Shown here: piece after piece, positions 1 through 6,522 of the stretch | Position numbering within the stretch: the stretch's first letter is position 1 | Layout: every line of letters begins with the position of its first letter | From: Verrucomicrobiota bacterium | GTDB lineage: Bacteria > Verrucomicrobiota > Verrucomicrobiia > Verrucomicrobiales > Verrucomicrobiaceae | DNA: 6,522 nucleotides | Reading direction: 5' to 3' | Assembly: GCA_021413535.1 (NCBI GenBank) | Contig: JAIOQF010000146.1 | Span: 1 to 6,522, forward strand | Program-made: the position numbers and the translations under genes | The notes under the pieces: generated by a model | Seen by the model: the letters and a program-made list of their open reading frames with translations, nothing else | What the model was told of the DNA's origin: nothing | Databases searched by the model: none

Positions 1-735
1 GATGCAGTTGTGCGCGATCTGCACCAGATTGTCGATCTTGGTTCCTTCGCCGATCCAGGTGCGGCCAAAGCGCGCCCGATCAATGGTGGTGCAGGATCCG
101 ACTTCCACGTCGTCATCGAGCTGCACGATGCCCACTTGTCCGATTTTGATATGACGACCATCTTTGAGCTCGTAGCCGAAGCCATCGCTGCCGATGACGC
201 AGCCGCTGTGAATGATGACTCGATTCCCCAGGATGCAACGATGCTTGATGGTCGTATTGGAGTAGATGATGCAGTTCGATCCGAGCCGGGCCTCACGTCC
301 GATGAAAGCGCCGGCATGAATCTCACAATCATCGCCAATCACCGCTCCATCTTCAATGACGGCATTTGCTCCGACGAAAACTTTTGCGCGATTCCATTTC
401 ACATCTGTGCCGATGATCGCAGAAGGATGGATGCCCGGTTCAACATTGAACTTGGGCGGGCCAAAGCGCTCGACGATGGCCTGAAACGCCAGCGTGGGAT
501 TCTCCACTCCGATTACCGCCATGCCCGCCGGTGCATCGGTAAACTGCAGCGGTGCCAGCACCACGCTGGCGCGGGATTTTTTCAGCTTAGGCAAGTAACG
601 CGGATTGCCGAAAAAGGTGACATCTCCCGGTTCTGCCTCCTCGACGGTATTGAAGCCCGTGACTGTCAGCGCAGGATCACCGGTAATGATGGTGCCTTGC
701 GCGAGTCCGGCGATTTGTTCGAGCGTGGTTTTCAC
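1..735 (-). CDS. lpxD: UDP-3-O-acylglucosamine N-acyltransferase LpxD, 3' end cut off by the window edge
   Basis: LpxD transfers a 3-hydroxyacyl chain from acyl-ACP to the 2-amino group of UDP-3-O-acylglucosamine, the third step of lipid A synthesis, in the cytoplasm. I translated the minus strand: 245 codons are open from a GTG at 735 to the left edge with no stop. Residues 1-95 fit the N-terminal uridine-binding domain ('GDVTFFGNPRYLPKLKKSRA'). From about residue 100 there are hexapeptide repeats of a left-handed beta-helix. Family signatures are 'IHSGCVIGSDGFGY' (175-188), 'TTIDRARFG' (216-224) and 'QIAHN' (239-243), whose His242 matches the catalytic histidine of E. coli LpxD (His239). 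E. coli LpxD is about 341 residues, so roughly the last 100 are missing. GTG at 735 is the only plausible start: no other start codon lies in frame just upstream, and no clear Shine-Dalgarno is visible. It follows bamA and ompH in the classic order but is separated from ompH by a hairpin with a U-run, so it may be transcribed partly on its own. Confidence 0.95.
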   Translation of the reverse strand, partial: MKTTLEQIAGLAQGTIITGDPALTVTGFNTVEEAEPGDVTFFGNPRYLPKLKKSRASVVLAPLQFTDAPAGMAVIGVENPTLAFQAIVERFGPPKFNVEPGIHPSAIIGTDVKWNRAKVFVGANAVIEDGAVIGDDCEIHAGAFIGREARLGSNCIIYSNTTIKHRCILGNRVIIHSGCVIGSDGFGYELKDGRHIKIGQVGIVQLDDDVEVGSCTTIDRARFGRTWIGEGTKIDNLVQIAHNCI

Positions 736-749
736 TTGGTAAATTGGTG

Positions 750-793
750 AAAAAAAATCCCTGTGTTGAAGGTGGACTTCAAGACAGGGATTT
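750..793 (-). terminator. Strong hairpin plus U8 tract between ompH and lpxD (intrinsic terminator or leader attenuator)
   Basis: Read on the minus strand, AAATCCCTGT (793-784) pairs with ACAGGGATTT (764-755) over 10 bp. A single C-C mismatch (783/765) is followed by a further 6-bp stem, TTGAAG/CTTCAA, closing a 5-base loop at 776-772. The descending arm runs directly into eight U (757-750), the standard layout of a Rho-independent terminator. It lies 18 bases past the ompH stop and ends 14 bases before the lpxD GTG. It would end or thin out transcripts coming from bamA-ompH. Because a -10 box lies just upstream of it, it may instead or also act in the lpxD leader. The structure is seen directly; its activity is inferred. 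Confidence 0.8.
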
Positions 794-796
794 GAA

Positions 797-825
797 ATTA
801 TACCTGACGAATTATTTTTTGACGG
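797..825 (-). promoter_or_regulatory. Candidate lpxD promoter with a perfect TATAAT -10 box
   Basis: On the minus strand a perfect TATAAT lies at 802-797. Seventeen bases upstream is CCGTCA (825-820), which matches three of six positions of the sigma-70 -35 consensus; this -35 lies inside the last ompH codons. Transcription would start near 790, at the foot of the hairpin, giving an lpxD leader of about 55 bases that is almost entirely hairpin plus U-tract. The local sequence is AT-rich, so a chance -10 match is possible. Confidence 0.4.
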
Positions 826-1480
826 CTTTCTTCTTTTCCGGCTCCGCCTTTTTAGGTTCAGGCTTTATCGGGGTGGCCGCAGGAGCGGGCACCCCACCAG
901 CAGGCGCGTTCTTGTTGAGTTCAACGATGACCTCGGCGGTGAAGTCTTCCACGGCACCAGTCTTGGAGTATACCAAGAAGGGCACGCCACCGACACCCAG
1001 ATTGGATTTGTCGAAGACGAGATCGTAACTGGCGGCTGCGGCCTTCTCGTTAACCACCTTTACGATTTCAGCGTAGAGGCCACTGGCCTGCTGGCGCTGC
1101 TCTTCATCAATCTGCTGCTGGCGTTTGTTTTTGAATTCATTGATGTCCTGCTCCAGCGAGCGGAGTTCCTGGGCCTTCCCCTGCAGCTCCGCCGCCTTTT
1201 TGTTGCGGGCTTCGGCTGAGAGAACGGGATCGCTCCGTTCTTTATCGAGCTTCTGCACATCATCCATCAGTTTTTTATAAGCCGCGAAGCGCTCGTTGAT
1301 CTGTTCCTTGGCCTGGCCGACAAGCTGCTGGAGCGTGTTGGATGCTTCCTTGGATTTATAGTATTCAGCAAACGCTTTGCGAAGATCCACCAGACCGACC
1401 TTGAGATCGGCGGCGGGAAGTGAGGAAGTGACAAAGGATAGGAGGATGCTGAGGATCAGAGCACGTTTCATGATGGTCAT
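812..1480 (-). CDS. ompH: Skp/OmpH-family periplasmic chaperone with a Pro/Lys-rich C-terminal tail
   Basis: Skp/OmpH proteins hold unfolded outer-membrane proteins in the periplasm and pass them to the BAM complex. From the ATG at 1480 the product is 222 residues. A signal peptide covers about residues 1-24: basic 'MKR', then 'ALILSILLSFVTSSLPA', with cleavage near 'PAA-DLKVG'. The mature start 'LKVGLVDLRKAFAEYYKSKEA' is the typical OmpH opening beta-strand and helix. Residues 40-130 are rich in K, E, Q and R with heptad character and should form the long coiled-coil arms. Residues 150-188 return to the beta body ('YDLVFDKSNLGVGGVPFLVYSKTG'). A tail from about 190 to 222 is rich in Pro, Ala and Lys and is absent from E. 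coli Skp (about 141 mature residues). A second in-frame ATG at 1471 gives 219 residues and an equally good signal peptide; neither has a strong Shine-Dalgarno. A longer frame reaching 1678 overlaps bamA and would bury the signal peptide, so I rejected it. The 58-bp gap from bamA suggests co-transcription. Confidence 0.92.
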   Translation of the reverse strand: MTIMKRALILSILLSFVTSSLPAADLKVGLVDLRKAFAEYYKSKEASNTLQQLVGQAKEQINERFAAYKKLMDDVQKLDKERSDPVLSAEARNKKAAELQGKAQELRSLEQDINEFKNKRQQQIDEEQRQQASGLYAEIVKVVNEKAAAASYDLVFDKSNLGVGGVPFLVYSKTGAVEDFTAEVIVELNKNAPAGGVPAPAATPIKPEPKKAEPEKKKAVKK

Positions 1481-1530
1481 TTTTTCTGGGAATCTGTCTG
1501 TTACAGGTTTGATGGCGAACCGTTGCCGGA

Positions 1531-1549
1531 ACCGATTCTTAGAATCGGT
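1531..1549. repeat. Perfect 8-bp inverted repeat centred on the bamA stop codon
   Basis: ACCGATTC (1531-1538) and GAATCGGT (1542-1549) are exact reverse complements around the three bases TTA, which are the bamA TAA stop on the minus strand. As RNA this is an 8-bp stem with the stop codon as a 3-base loop. No U-run follows on the minus strand, so it is not a standard terminator. It could be an mRNA processing or stability element between bamA and ompH, a protein-binding palindrome, or chance. Confidence 0.6.
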
Positions 1550-3773
1550 ATCCGAGCTGGAAGTTGAAGCGGGCGCCGTTGTCGTTGAATTGATCTGACT
1601 TCGTGGGGAAGCCAACGTCGACACGGATGGGTGTGCCCGGCAGCAGGAAGATGCGCAGGCCGATGCCCACGTCGGCATTCAAGCCACCGCCGAAGGTGCC
1701 TGGGCCGCCGGTGACTTTGCCTGCATCATAGAAGACCGCGCCGCGAAGCTTGGGGTCGTCACGATCACCGAGAATCGGGAAGTCGAGCTCAACGGAACCC
1801 CAGTAGGAACTGGTGCCGCCGAGTGGTTCACCGGTGCTGTCTTTCGGACCCACATCGCGGAATTCAAAGCCACGCAAATTGGTGGCACCACCCAAGAAGA
1901 GGCGGGTGAAAATGGGGGCGTCGCTCGAACTGCTCTCATCACTGATGGTGTTCGCAGCACCAGTGACGCTGAGGATAATGTCGCCCGGCAAAGTGAAGAA
2001 CTGCGAAGCGGTGGCGTGAGCGCCAAGAACATCCACATCTCCACCGAGGAAGACACCGATGACTTCGCCGCCGATTTCGACCCGATGACCGCTGCGAGTG
2101 ATGGTGAGCGAATCGCGTGTGTCATGAGCCAGACTAAGCGCGAGTCTGCTTTCAAGGAACTTGCCTTTCTCGGCTTGAATCTCAGGTGAGGCATCAGGAG
2201 CGATGTTGTAGATCTCCACATCCTGCAGCGTGTAGGCCAGATCAGCATAAGCGTGCTCGCCGATGGGCTTGCGCAGAGCGATGGTGCCACCGTATTCCCG
2301 CTGGTCGTATTCATCGTTCGGGCTGAGATAAAGTAGATCACGATAGAACAGTTTGCCGCCGAGCGAGAGTCGCTTGCCGAGGAACCACGGTTCGGTGAGT
2401 CCGATGCCAAAATCGCGGGTCTCATTACCGGCCTGGATGTGGATGTTCGCGCGCTGACCGGCACCCTTGAAGTGATTATGCCAGCCGGTGATGTCAAAGT
2501 TGGTCTCCGTCAGATCAAAGAAGCCGCTCAAGCTGTCGATGGAACTGAAGCCCACACCGAGATTGAGCGAGCCGGTGGACTGCTCTTTAACATCAATCTG
2601 AAGATCCTTGTAACCCGGGGTGCCGGTGGGCGAAGGGCGGATGTCCACCGCGCTGAAGTATCCCATCTGCTTGAGGCGGTTCCGGGTCTTGTCGATACGC
2701 ACGGTATTGAATTCATCGCCGGGGGCGACGGTAACTTCACGGCGGATGACGTAGTCCTTGGTCTTTTCGTTGCCGGAGATATTGATCATGCGAACGATGG
2801 ACTTCTCACCTTCGGAGACGCGAAAGACGATCTTCACGCTGTCGTTGCCTGCCTGAAGCACGCTGGTCTCAACGCGCGCGTCAGCGTAGCCGCGTGAACC
2901 GTAGTAATCGCCGATCATCTTTTCATCATCAGAGATGTGAGTTGCTGAATAGGCTTTGCCGCTCGCAGTGAGCAGCGCTGGTGCCAGTTCTTCCTTGGTG
3001 AAGACGGTGTTGCCTTCCAGTGCGACCTCGGAAACCGAGTAGCGCTTGCCTTCGTCCACGACGAACACCAGGATCACCTCGTCACCCTTGACGGGTTCGC
3101 GCCGCACTTGCAGCACCTTGGCGTAAACGTAGCCTTGATCCTGAATGGCGCGCTCGATGGAGCGCACGTCGGACTGAAGCATTTCGTTGTCCAGCTTCCC
3201 GGCCTTGCCCCACAGATTGTAGAAATGCTTGACCTTGAGCTTCATCTTGGCTTTGAGCTGTTTCGCGCTCAATGCGGTCGCGCCTTCAAAGCGGATGTCA
3301 TTGATGATGTTCCGCTGGCCTTCGGTGATCGTGTAAACCACCCGCACGAAACCTTTTTTGTCCGGCATGGCCTGGCTGGCGTAAGTTACATTCACGTCGG
3401 CGAAACCTTTTTTCGCATACAACTCGCGCACCTTGTTCTGACCGGCAAAGAGCTTGGTCTCGTCGACTGACTGACCCACTTTGATCTCCACTTCGCTCTT
3501 GAGTTTCTTGGTGTCGACCACCGAGTTTCCGACGAATTCCACATCACCCACGATGCCGCGCCCGCCCACTTTCACGATGACGCGCACGCCACCGGCGACA
3601 TCTTGCGTGCTGATGTCCACGGTCTCAACCAGGCCGGTCGCGTAAAGATTCTTGATGTCCCGCTCCACGGTCTCGTCGCTGAAGGGGCCGCCTTCACGGG
3701 TGGCCATGTTGGCGCGAATGCGGCTGGGATCGACCGGAGCACCGGAGACGACAACTTCGACCGACTTCACCAT
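1539..3773 (-). CDS. bamA: Outer-membrane protein assembly factor BamA (Omp85), N-terminus uncertain
   Basis: BamA is the core outer-membrane protein that folds and inserts beta-barrel proteins. The frame from the ATG at 3773 gives 744 residues with five POTRA domains: about 3-70, 72-153, 154-243, 245-323 and 324-397. Each opens with a V/I-x-x-V/I-x-F/L/I-x-G strand such as 'VGDVEFVGN', 'INDIRFEGA', 'VSEVALEGN' and 'VRMINISGN'. The 16-strand barrel starts at 'GSLNLGVGFSS' (401-411). The loop-6 motif is 'NLRGF' (632-636), a Leu form of the usual VRGF/Y. The chain ends in 'QLGYRF' with the C-terminal Phe expected of barrels recognised by BAM. Beginning at this ATG puts POTRA1 at residue 1 with no signal peptide. 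Upstream in-frame codons read 'GAFAIAGFSAPADS', like a signal-peptide end, but a TAG at 3857-3855 closes the frame and no ATG, GTG or TTG lies between. The true start is unresolved. It heads a bamA-ompH-lpxD cluster and is divergent from ruvB. Confidence 0.93.
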   Translation of the reverse strand: MVKSVEVVVSGAPVDPSRIRANMATREGGPFSDETVERDIKNLYATGLVETVDISTQDVAGGVRVIVKVGGRGIVGDVEFVGNSVVDTKKLKSEVEIKVGQSVDETKLFAGQNKVRELYAKKGFADVNVTYASQAMPDKKGFVRVVYTITEGQRNIINDIRFEGATALSAKQLKAKMKLKVKHFYNLWGKAGKLDNEMLQSDVRSIERAIQDQGYVYAKVLQVRREPVKGDEVILVFVVDEGKRYSVSEVALEGNTVFTKEELAPALLTASGKAYSATHISDDEKMIGDYYGSRGYADARVETSVLQAGNDSVKIVFRVSEGEKSIVRMINISGNEKTKDYVIRREVTVAPGDEFNTVRIDKTRNRLKQMGYFSAVDIRPSPTGTPGYKDLQIDVKEQSTGSLNLGVGFSSIDSLSGFFDLTETNFDITGWHNHFKGAGQRANIHIQAGNETRDFGIGLTEPWFLGKRLSLGGKLFYRDLLYLSPNDEYDQREYGGTIALRKPIGEHAYADLAYTLQDVEIYNIAPDASPEIQAEKGKFLESRLALSLAHDTRDSLTITRSGHRVEIGGEVIGVFLGGDVDVLGAHATASQFFTLPGDIILSVTGAANTISDESSSSDAPIFTRLFLGGATNLRGFEFRDVGPKDSTGEPLGGTSSYWGSVELDFPILGDRDDPKLRGAVFYDAGKVTGGPGTFGGGLNADVGIGLRIFLLPGTPIRVDVGFPTKSDQFNDNGARFNFQLGYRF

Positions 3774-3854
3774 CCGCTTGGCGGGCAGTGCGTTCTCAGG
3801 GGAATCAGCGGGCGCACTGAAACCAGCAATGGCAAAAGCTCCCGGATCGTCGGC
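3774..3854 (-). other. Signal-peptide-like codons upstream of bamA without a usual start codon
   Basis: Between the TAG at 3857-3855 and the bamA ATG, 27 in-frame codons encode a segment containing 'GAFAIAGFSAPADSPENA', followed by 'LPAKR' and the bamA ATG. The small hydrophobic run ending in 'SAPA' looks like a signal-peptide h-region and cleavage site, but no basic n-region precedes it. Possible non-standard starts in frame are ATT at 3830-3828, which has GGGAG (3843-3839) eight bases upstream, and CTG codons. Alternatively one base may be gained or lost here: the neighbouring frame reads 'RPTIRELLPLL', a basic and leucine-rich stretch. I cannot tell these apart from the sequence. Confidence 0.5.
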
Positions 3855-3874
3855 CTACTTACAGGTAAACAGGC

Positions 3875-3901
3875 ATTATGGCAAAGTAAAAGATTTTGCC
3901 A
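3875..3901. promoter_or_regulatory. Divergent bamA/ruvB control region: inverted repeat beside a bamA -10 box
   Basis: TGGCAAA (3879-3885) and TTTGCCA (3895-3901) are exact reverse complements separated by nine AT-rich bases. On the minus strand CATAAT (3880-3875) matches the -10 consensus at five of six positions and overlaps one arm. The best upstream hexamer, TTGTGT, sits 20 bases away, a long spacer, so the promoter is weakly supported. On the plus strand TTGTCA (3910-3915) resembles a -35 box for ruvB, but I find no good -10 at the right distance. I see no LexA-like CTGT-N8-ACAG box. The arms could be an operator; this is inference from symmetry and position only. Confidence 0.35.
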
Positions 3902-3995
3902 CACAAGGCTTGTCAGGCCTCTTTAACGTCGCAATTTCAGCTCCAGCCACCGCACAGTCCATGCCAACCCGCTTCACCGCCGCTTCACCCACACT

Positions 3996-5019
<1,024 letters not shown>

Positions 5020-5021
<2 letters not shown>

Positions 5022-5036
5022 AATCGGGAGATTTTT
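5020..5036 (+). terminator. Weak AT-rich hairpin at the ruvB stop
   Basis: AAAATC (5020-5025) pairs with GATTTT (5030-5035) around a GGGA loop, and a pyrimidine-rich tract follows. The stem has a single G-C pair and overlaps the ruvB TAA, so any terminator activity would be weak. It may simply reflect local base composition. Confidence 0.25.
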
Positions 5037-5071
5037 CTTTTCACTTATCCCTTTTTACTTTTCACTTTCCC
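5037..5071 (+). repeat. Degenerate tandem heptamer repeat, consensus CTTTTCA
   Basis: Five consecutive seven-base units fill the spacer between ruvB and the next gene: CTTTTCA, CTTATCC, CTTTTTA, CTTTTCA, CTTTCCC. The first and fourth are identical, and all begin with CTT. The whole tract is nearly pure pyrimidine on this strand. It ends just before GGAG and the ATG at 5079. Short tandem heptamers are known in other bacterial intergenic regions (for example in cyanobacteria); a role here is unknown. Confidence 0.55.
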
Positions 5072-5078
5072 CACGGAG

Positions 5079-5564
5079 ATGCTTTCCAACCTTGAGATAT
5101 TTTTCTCCCGCCTGCGCGATTCTGGTTACGCGTATCTGCTGCTGGAGCCGCTGCTGCTCTACGGCATCTTCTTTGGAGTTACTTTTTATTGCATCGGCCA
5201 ATACATGAGTCAGCCGAAATGCCGCACCGCCGCCCTCATCGTCATCGGCCTCTGCAGCCTGAGCATCGTCCCCTGCCTCAGTCTCCGACACCGCGCCCAA
5301 GCCCGCGAATTCGAAAAACGTCCTGCTGACAAATTGCAGATCAACGAACAATACAAGCGCCGGGTAGATACCAAGTGGATCTACTACGCCCTGGCCATCG
5401 CTGCCGGACTTGCGCTCATCAGCGGCGGCAAGCTCGCCTCATTTTCCAACATCGCCATCATCGCCGGCGGAGTGCTTGTTATATTTTTCTCCGCCTGGAT
5501 GCACATGAAGGAAGCGGAAATTTATCACCCCAACATCATCCAACGCGCCGTGCCGGTGAAGTGA
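5079..5564 (+). CDS. Unrecognised small protein with four predicted membrane segments
   Basis: I do not recognise this 161-residue protein. Hydrophobic segments lie at about 18-40, 49-67, 99-119 and 121-141, so it should be an inner-membrane protein. A charged loop between the second and third segments (about 69-98, 'LRHRAQAREFEKRPADK') is rich in Arg and Lys and by the positive-inside rule is probably cytoplasmic, placing both termini inside as well. The C-terminal tail 'HMKEAEIYHPNIIQRAVPVK' is polar and contains a distinctive 'KEAEIYHP'. The ATG at 5079 is the only start in frame after the ruvB stop; GGAG touches it directly, too close for a good Shine-Dalgarno. It follows ruvB by 57 bases on the same strand and may be co-transcribed, though a repeat tract lies between. 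Its 3' end overlaps the convergent waaF gene by 29 bp. The sustained hydrophobic pattern supports a real gene; the function is unknown. Confidence 0.75.
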   Translation: MLSNLEIFFSRLRDSGYAYLLLEPLLLYGIFFGVTFYCIGQYMSQPKCRTAALIVIGLCSLSIVPCLSLRHRAQAREFEKRPADKLQINEQYKRRVDTKWIYYALAIAAGLALISGGKLASFSNIAIIAGGVLVIFFSAWMHMKEAEIYHPNIIQRAVPVK

Positions 5565-6522
5565 GCAACGCCGCCACTTCCCCAGCCACCCGCTCCACGC
5601 TCACACCCGTCATGCACTCGTAGTGCCCCAGCGGACACTCGCGCGCGAAACACGGACTGCACGGCACATGATGCCGCACGACGCGATGATTCCCCCCGAG
5701 CGGCCCCGTCAAAATCGGCTCCGTAGATCCAAAGATGCTCACCGTCGGCACTCCGAGCGCCGCCGCCAGATGCATGGTTCCGGTGTCGTTCGTCAGCAGC
5801 AGCCGACACCTTTGCAATCCGGCAATCAATTCCGTGAGCGAAGTCTTCCCCACGAGATTTACATGACGCGCCCGCGCCAGCAGCGCACTGAGCTTCACGC
5901 CCATCTCCTTTTCGCCAGGCGCACCCACCAGCACCCATTCGATCTCCGGCATCTGCGCGGACAATCGCGTGGCCACTTCCGCGAATCGCTCCAGCGGCCA
6001 GCGCTTGGCCGGCCCGTATTCCGCCCCGGCGCAGATTCCGATTTGAATGGACGCACTGTTCAACGGCGCAGGTGTGGCAAACAACAACGGATCATCCGTC
6101 TTGGCCCCGCAACATTCCGCGATGCGCAGATAACGCCGCGCGTGATGCAAGGGCGGTTGGTCGCCGCTTGGTTCCCGAATAAACTGATTCACCAGCCACG
6201 AACGCAACTTCCCGCGATAGCCCACAATCCGCGGAACGCCCGCACGCCAGATTTCGAGCGCGCTCCGCACGGAGTTTGTGAAAAGAATCGCCGCATCAAA
6301 TGCCGCTGCCGCGCGAATCTTCCGTGCCACAGAACCCGTGCCTTCTTTTGCGTCCTTCAGAATCACCCCATCCACTTCCGGAATCATCTTCCATAAGTCC
6401 CCCAGCTTCGCCGGCGTCAGCACGGTGAGCTTCAAATCAGACCGGCCTTTTTTCAGCGCGCGCACCGCCGGCAGCGCCATGCAGGCATCACCCAGCCAGT
6501 TGGGCGATCGCACCAGCAGATG
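5536..6522 (-). CDS. waaF: Lipopolysaccharide heptosyltransferase (WaaF/RfaF-like, GT9), 5' end cut off by the window edge
   Basis: Glycosyltransferase family 9 enzymes of this type add L-glycero-D-manno-heptose from ADP-heptose to the LPS inner core on the cytoplasmic side of the inner membrane. The frame is open to the right edge: 328 residues are visible and begin 'HLLVRSPNWLGDACMALPAVR', the family N-terminus, so only a few residues are missing. The GTG at 6513-6511 is therefore probably an internal valine. Asp12 in 'NWLGD' matches the proposed catalytic base. The C-terminal Rossmann domain carries 'GAEYGPAKRWP' (166-176) and the ADP-heptose site 'NDTGTMHLAAALGVP' (245-259) with 'FGSTEP' (264-269). 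Cysteines at 288, 291, 296 and 303 have spacing C-x2-C-x4-C-x6-C in 'PCSPCFARECPLGHYEC', as in many WaaF proteins. WaaF (second heptose) fits better than WaaC, but the exact acceptor cannot be fixed from sequence. The gene is convergent with, and overlaps by 29 bp, the membrane-protein gene. Confidence 0.9.
   Translation of the reverse strand, partial: HLLVRSPNWLGDACMALPAVRALKKGRSDLKLTVLTPAKLGDLWKMIPEVDGVILKDAKEGTGSVARKIRAAAAFDAAILFTNSVRSALEIWRAGVPRIVGYRGKLRSWLVNQFIREPSGDQPPLHHARRYLRIAECCGAKTDDPLLFATPAPLNSASIQIGICAGAEYGPAKRWPLERFAEVATRLSAQMPEIEWVLVGAPGEKEMGVKLSALLARARHVNLVGKTSLTELIAGLQRCRLLLTNDTGTMHLAAALGVPTVSIFGSTEPILTGPLGGNHRVVRHHVPCSPCFARECPLGHYECMTGVSVERVAGEVAALLTSPARRVG

Noticed and set aside
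10..750. Long plus-strand open frame antisense to lpxD
   Set aside because: Its composition is that of a shadow frame and it covers a clear LpxD coding frame on the other strand.
744..1028. Plus-strand 94-codon frame over the lpxD/ompH spacer and ompH 3' end
   Set aside because: It is antisense to the ompH tail, and its start lies beside the terminator A-tract; no family features.
1481..1678. N-terminal extension of ompH reaching into bamA
   Set aside because: It would place 66 residues ahead of a clean signal peptide and overlap the bamA barrel codons by 140 bases.
5558..5580. GAAGTG/CACTTC inverted repeat after the membrane-protein stop as a terminator
   Set aside because: Only 6 bp with an 11-base loop and no T-run on either strand; it lies in waaF codons.
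5623..6396. 257-codon plus-strand frame antisense to waaF
   Set aside because: Arg/His/Gln-rich shadow of the heptosyltransferase frame, without recognisable motifs.
6511..6513. GTG as the real start of waaF
   Set aside because: The codons before it (His-Leu-Leu) continue the conserved family N-terminus 'LLVRSPNWLGD', so the start is outside the window.

Overview
The window is a compact, GC-moderate stretch of a Gram-negative (diderm) bacterial chromosome devoted mainly to outer-membrane construction. The order bamA - skp/ompH - lpxD on one strand, LPS heptosyltransferase genes, and the RuvB sequence style (an extended 'LCGPPGLGKTTLAHILA' Walker A context) suggest a PVC-group organism, most likely Verrucomicrobiota (Pedosphaera/Limisphaerales-like). 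That taxonomic call is an inference from protein style and gene order, not a search result. No mobile element, CRISPR array, RNA gene or defence gene is visible.

Layout. Positions 1-3773 carry three minus-strand genes read right to left: bamA (3773-1539), a skp/ompH-like chaperone (1480-812), and the 5' part of lpxD (735 to beyond the left edge). Together they cover assembly of outer-membrane beta-barrels, chaperoning of their precursors in the periplasm, and the third step of lipid A synthesis. The 76 bp between ompH and lpxD are structured: a perfect TATAAT box is followed at once by a 16-bp-paired hairpin and a run of eight U, all facing lpxD. The bamA stop codon sits in the loop of a perfect 8-bp palindrome.

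Positions 3774-3995 form a divergent intergenic region between bamA and ruvB. Codons just upstream of the bamA ATG, in frame, read like the end of a signal peptide, yet no usual start codon precedes them before a stop. The region also holds a 7-bp-armed inverted repeat next to a good -10 box for bamA.

The plus strand from 3996 to 5564 carries ruvB (Holliday-junction branch-migration ATPase, TTG start). A short spacer of degenerate heptamer repeats follows, then an unrecognised protein with four predicted membrane segments. On the minus strand, 6522-5536 is waaF-like LPS heptosyltransferase, cut at its 5' end by the window edge; its 3' end overlaps the membrane-protein gene tail-to-tail by 29 bp.

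The gene content is mostly ordinary housekeeping and envelope biogenesis. I see no convincing new multi-gene system. The items most worth a second look are the missing BamA signal-peptide start, the promoter-hairpin-U-tract arrangement in front of lpxD, and the small repeats and palindromes in the spacers.
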